Virus record (IMG/VR): IMGVR_UViG_3300032307_000243
Coordinates: 1 to 29,510 of that record
DNA: 29,510 nt
Reading direction: 5' to 3' (one strand)
Source: a virus
The notes under the pieces are model-generated. The model was not told where the DNA came from, did not search any database, and saw only the letters and a list, made by a program, of their open reading frames with translations. Numbering within the stretch: position 1 is the stretch's first letter; each line of letters opens with the position of its first letter. The translations under genes were made by a program, and so were the position numbers. Shown piece after piece: positions 10,601-16,600 of the stretch.

Positions 10601-13600
10601 TTAATATTGATTCTTTAGACAACATTGTTAACGAAGATATAGATACATTCAAAGATGGTGATTATGTTTGGTGCGCATTCCAAAATAGAGATTGGAATAT
10701 CTATAGATTTACACCTGCAGAATTTTTTGTAAAAGATTTAGAGTATAATAACAATGTGTTAAAAATACAATGTGATAAAATACCTTCTGTTGAAGCAGGA
10801 GACTATATTGGTATTATTAACAGCGACTTAGTTAAGGGGTTTCATAAAGTTGATGATGTTGTTCTTAACAACATTTACATTAACAAAACAATTAAAAATT
10901 GGAAAGATCCTTTCCAAGATAGTGCGCAAATATTAATTTATAAATTAACACCACAGCGTTTTTCCAGCATTGATTCAATAACTTTGCCTAAAGTTATTAA
11001 AAATTCTGAATATGTTTGGACTGATGATGTTGGTAACGGCAAACCTGGAGTATGGAAAAATATTCCAGTTTATGCTAGGAAAAAATTAACAAACCCATTA
11101 TTGCCAGCTGGTAGCAGATTAGGTAAAGCACTAGCAGTAAGTCGCAATGGTCAAATAATGGTAACGTCCAATGATCAAGATGAAATACTTGTTTACAACA
11201 AATCTAACAGCACTACAGGATGGACACGTAGACAAAGTTTACAGCCAGCTCCAGCACTTGGTGTGCTAACAGGATTTGGCGATGTGCTGGCGCTAAGTGA
11301 AGATGGTAAATTTATGGCAGTCGGCCTACCAAACTCAAGCACAGTGTCTACTAAATTTAAAGGCGATTATAATAATACTGGTGCTGTTACATATAGCGCA
11401 GGCGATATTGTAAGAGTAGGAAACACACACTGGAAAGCCAAAAAAACTGTAGTAGGTGATGGTAGTTCTATTAGCTTAAACTCATTAGATTGGGAACCAG
11501 CATATTTGATAGAAGTTGATAATGTTGGAGGAACAGCCAGTGTATTAGCAAATCAAGGTATGGTAATTCTCTATATTAGAGATGACAACGGTGATTATGC
11601 GTTCTTAAATTCTTTTGTAAGTCCAGAACCAACTACAAACGAATATTTTGGATCAAAAATTAAAATAGCCAAAAAAGATAACAGCTATACTATGGCTATT
11701 AGCAGTATTGGATATAATTCAGGTCAAGGTAGAGTTTACTTATTTGATTATAATAGCACAGCCAGCAGATGGCAAATGGGATACGATTCTAAATATAGAG
11801 GTTTTTATAGTGGTACTGTAGAATATGGAATTGGTGACATTGTGTTCTATGACTTTAAACTATATCAAAACATTAGAGCCTGTGAAGGAATTAATCCAGA
11901 AACAACAAATAATTGGCAACGTATCACAGATAAAAATATTTTAGGTTACTTCCCACAACAGATAACAACTGCTGAAACAGATTCTAATTTAGATTACTTG
12001 CCAATGGTAGGTGATGGATCTACAGTAATTGATGGGTTAGGAGATTCTACTACACAAGCTAAAGAAACTGTTGAAGCTATAAGACAAGGGGATCAGTTTG
12101 GGTATGACTTTGACTTTAGCCAAGATGGTTCGTATCTTATAGTTAGTGCTCCTTTAGCAGATCAATTAGTATATGAAAATTTTAGAGGAATATATAGAAC
12201 TAATCAAACTTATATACTTAACGATGTTGTTCTGCATTCTGGAAGTTATTACAAGTGTTTAATAAGTTTTAATGGTGTTGCTGCCGGTGTATTTGATGCT
12301 GGTAAATGGCAACTATTGTCGTCATCTCTTGAAGCAAATAATGGCAAAGTGTTTGTTTATAAAAAAGATGAAGATAGTTATGACCTTATACAAACTTTAG
12401 GAAGAAGTAACGTAAACTTTACCAGCGCCGAAAAATTTGGTGAAAGCGTATCATTAGCATCAGATGGAAGCACCGCGGCTATTGGTAGTTTATTAGCTGA
12501 TGACATTAAGACTGATCAAGGCGTTGTACGAGTATTCAATTTACAAAATAATAATTTTGTATTCAAACAATTAATTAAAAATAGAAGCCCAGAATCTGTT
12601 GAAGGGTTTGGTGCTGAAATAAAATTTATAAACAACAATAAAACTCTTGCAATATTAAGTGCGTTAGGTGATAGTACAATTACTACAACATTTGATTCTA
12701 ACAACACAACATTTGATAGAACTTCAACAAGGATTCGTGACTTTAATAGAGACAGCGGTAGAGTTGACATTTACGACAAGTACAATGAAAACTTTATATT
12801 TTCAGAGTCATTGCCAGTAGAAAATTCTAGTATTGATAGATATGCTTATGCGTTTGATGCAGGCAATAACGTTATTGTAACATCAGCTATAAATGCAGTA
12901 AGCACATCAGTTAGAAATGGTGCATTATACACATATACTAAGTCTACAAATGGATTTAGTTGGACATTGGATCAACAAGAGTCTAACAAAGTTGATATTA
13001 GTAAAATTAAAAAAGTTTTCTTATACAATAAGAAAACAAACGATCTAGTAACATACTTAGATGTTATCGACCCAGTTCAAGGAAAAATTGCCGGGGTTGC
13101 AGAGCAAGAAATCAAATACAAAACATATTATGATCCGGCTACTTACTCTATTGGTACAGATGATCTACGTGTAGATGAAGGAATGGCTTGGTTAGATAAT
13201 CAAGTTGGTACACTGTGGTGGAATCTCACAAGGGCTAAATTTTTAGATAGTTATACTGGTGACATTGTTTATAAAAACAGCACTTGGAATACATTATATG
13301 AAACTGCAAGCATTGATGTTTATGAATGGGTTGAAACTAAACTAACACCAGAACAGTGGGACGCAAAAGCTGACACCGAAGAAGGACTCGTATTAGGTAT
13401 TAGTGGCACTAGTTTATACGGTAATAATGCTTACAGTGTAAAAAGAAAATATGATTCAGTTTCTCAAACTTTTAGAAATACCTATTATTTCTGGGTTAAA
13501 AATAAAACTATAGTCCCAAATGCACAGGGAAGAAGTATTTCTGCTAGTGATGTAGCTTCTTTGATAAGAGACCCTAAAGGACAAGGACTTAAATTTATAC

Positions 13601-16600
13601 AATTTACAGATACTGATTCTTTCAGTTTAGTTAATATTACTAACAACTTACAGAACAGTGAGACTGTTTTAGCAGTGCAATATTGGATCGTTGATCAAGA
13701 AAAACTGAATATACATGCTGATTGGAAGATTATTAGCGATAATAAAAACACAGAAATTCCGTCACTAATAGAAAGAAAATGGATAGACAGTTTAATAGGG
13801 GTTGATGAAAATAATAAATTAGTCCCAGATATTAATTTGCCACCTAAACAAAGATACGGTGCACAATTTGTGCCAAGACAAAGTATGTTTGTTAATAGAT
13901 TAGAAGCGTTAAAACAATTTGTTGAAAGACTTAACAGTGAATTTAAAAAATTATTAATTGTTGATGCTGTTGATTTAACTGATTTTAATTCTATTGATAA
14001 AGAACCGTCGACAATTTCTGGATTATACGACTATGTTGTAGATGCAGACAATGAACTACGATTAATTAATACAGGTGGTTTTAGAGCACCAAGTTTGAGA
14101 CCAGTGGTAGTTGATGGTGAAATTATTGATGTTTTAATTGATAATGCAGGTTCTGGATACATCTATGCTCCTTACTTAACAATTAATGGAACAGGTAAAG
14201 ACGCTAGAATTAAAACTATTATTGATGAAACTAATGGTAGTATTATTGGTGTAAACATAATAAACAAAGGTTACGGATACAATGAATTTGCTACAACAAT
14301 TACTGTAAGAGATTTGTCTACTCTGGTTAAAAGCGACACTAATGCTATTGGCCGCTGGAGCATTTATGCTTACAATACTGTATCAAATTCTTGGACTCGT
14401 ACAAAAACACAAGGGTATGACGTTACTCAATTTTGGAATTATATTGACTGGTATTCAACTGGATACAATCAATTTACTAAAGTTGATTACATAGTGGATG
14501 GAACTTATCAACTTTACACATTAGAAGCTGACATTGGCCAAATAGTTAAAGTTAAAAATGTGGGATCAGCAGGTTGGGTATTATTAGAAAAATTCTCTAA
14601 TATCAAGAGTGTAGATTACACTCAGTCATATAGAGTAGTGGGTAGACAAAACGGCACTATTCAATTGTCTAATAAATTCTATCAATTTGTAGACACTAAT
14701 TTAGGCTTCGATGGTCCATTATTTGATGCTGATACTTATGATAATTCTGGATCTATTGAGTTAAGGATTATTCTTACAGCCCTTAAAGATAAAATATTAA
14801 AAGATGATTTAAGATACATCTATTTAGATTTATTCTTTGCTAATTTACGTTATGTATTGACAGAACAAACATTTGTTGATTGGATATTTAAAACAAGTTT
14901 TGTTAAGGCCATGCATAATGTTGGCGAATTAAAACAAAAAGTTACTTACAATAATGATAGTTTAGAAGATTTTGAAAATTATATTTCTGAAGTAAAACCA
15001 TACAGAACTAAAATTAGAGAATATGTAAGTAACTACACAGCTAAAGATGACAGTCAGAGTGTAGTAACTGATTTTGACTTACCTGCGGTTGCCAAAGGAA
15101 ATAAAATAGAGCCATTAACAGTTACAGTAGACAATGAGACTATAGTAACTAATGATCCTGAAATTAATGAATATCCATGGAAACATTGGTTGGACAATGC
15201 TGGTTTTAAAGTAGACGAAATCACATTAGTTGATGGTGGTTCTGGCTATATTAATCGTCCTGTAGTAAACATTATTGGTAAATGCACTACACCTGCTGTG
15301 GCTAGAGCGTATATTGCTAACGGTAAAGTTACAAAAATTGAACTATTATCTAAAGGTTCTGGCTATCTAAAAGCACCAATTATAGAAGTGTCTGGCGGAT
15401 TTGCCACAACAGGTACAACTGCTAGAGCAGTAGCTATTATTAAAAATGATGTTGTGCGTAGTAATTTAATCAAAATTAAATTTGATAGAATTACTAGAAA
15501 CTTCTTTATTACAGATTTGTCTGTTACAGAAACATTTACGGGTACAGGGTCTAGATTACAGTTTCCATTAAAATGGAGCCCAGACACTCGCATTGGTAAT
15601 ACAACTGTTACTGTACAAAATCAAGAAGCACTACGTGATACCTTTACAGTTACTAGCAGAAAATCTACTAGTAGAGGATATACTTCATATTCTGGACTGT
15701 TAACGTTTGATACTGCACCTGCGGTAGGTGAACAAATTAGTATTACCTATGTAAAAGACTTTAATAATTTGTCTGCGGCAGATCGCATTAATTATTACTA
15801 TAATCCAGAAACTGGGCAGTTAGGTAAAGATATGGCCCAACTTATGACTGGTGTGGATTATGGCGGTGTAAACATTGTAGGACTTGATTTTAAAGCTAGT
15901 AATGGCTGGGATGAATTGCCATGGTTCAATGACGTATGGGACACATTTGATGCAACGTTTGATGATTACATAGTTACAGTATCAGATAGCAGTTATGAAT
16001 TCCAATTGCCATACACTCCTGCTGTTGGACAGCAAATTAACGTTTATGTTAATGGTGTAAGAATAGACGATCTATATTTTGATTTGTACGACGGAAGCAC
16101 TGTACAACCTAATGGCAGAGTTGTAGCACCTGCTACAGCTAGAATGAAAACAATTATTGGTAACGGAACTACTAGTACTTTTGCTTTACCTAACTTAACA
16201 AATAACCCGCCACTAGATATAAATTCTGGCGACCAAGTTATTTTTAGAAAGGCCACAAGTGATGGATCACAAGCACCAAATAATTTGGATTATGATACTG
16301 CGCTAAGTGGCGGAGATATGGCATATTCTACAGCAACAGGTCTTGCGGCTGAGGATATTATTGTTGATGGTGACGGATTTGCAACACCAACTTCTAGCCC
16401 AGCCACAGAAGAAGTAGTGCCAGGTCAAATTTTTGACGCAGTTGCAATTAAAGTATTTCACAGACCAACTAATGGATCTGCCAATGTTGTAACTAAAAAT
16501 TATGTTGCAGATGGCGCTACAACATCTTTTTCTATAGAACAGTATCCTAATACACAAGAAGCATTGATAGTAAAAATTAATAATAACATAGTTGATTTAG

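Larger units (their letters stand above)
11116..12981 (+). repeat. Seven FG-GAP-type repeats forming a probable beta-propeller in the giant protein
   Basis: Residues about 2142-2763 hold seven repeats of the form '[F/L]G-x-x-[V/L/I]-x-[L/F/V]-S-x-[D/N]-G-x-x-x-[A/V]-[V/I]-[G/S]': RLGKALAVSRNGQ (2142), GFGDVLALSEDGKFMAVGLP (2194), YFGSKIKIAKKDNS (2318), QFGYDFDFSQDGSYLIVSAP (2468), KFGESVSLASDGSTAAIGSL (2581), GFGAEIKFINNNKTLAILSA (2638) and RYAYAFDAGNNVIVTSAI (2716). Most are followed by 'G-x-V-x-[V/I/L]-[Y/F]' strands such as GKVFVYKK, GRVYLFD and GVVRVFN. Seven copies fit a seven-bladed beta-propeller of the FG-GAP/integrin-alpha kind. Repeats 3, 6 and 7 are the most degenerate. Confidence 0.65.
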
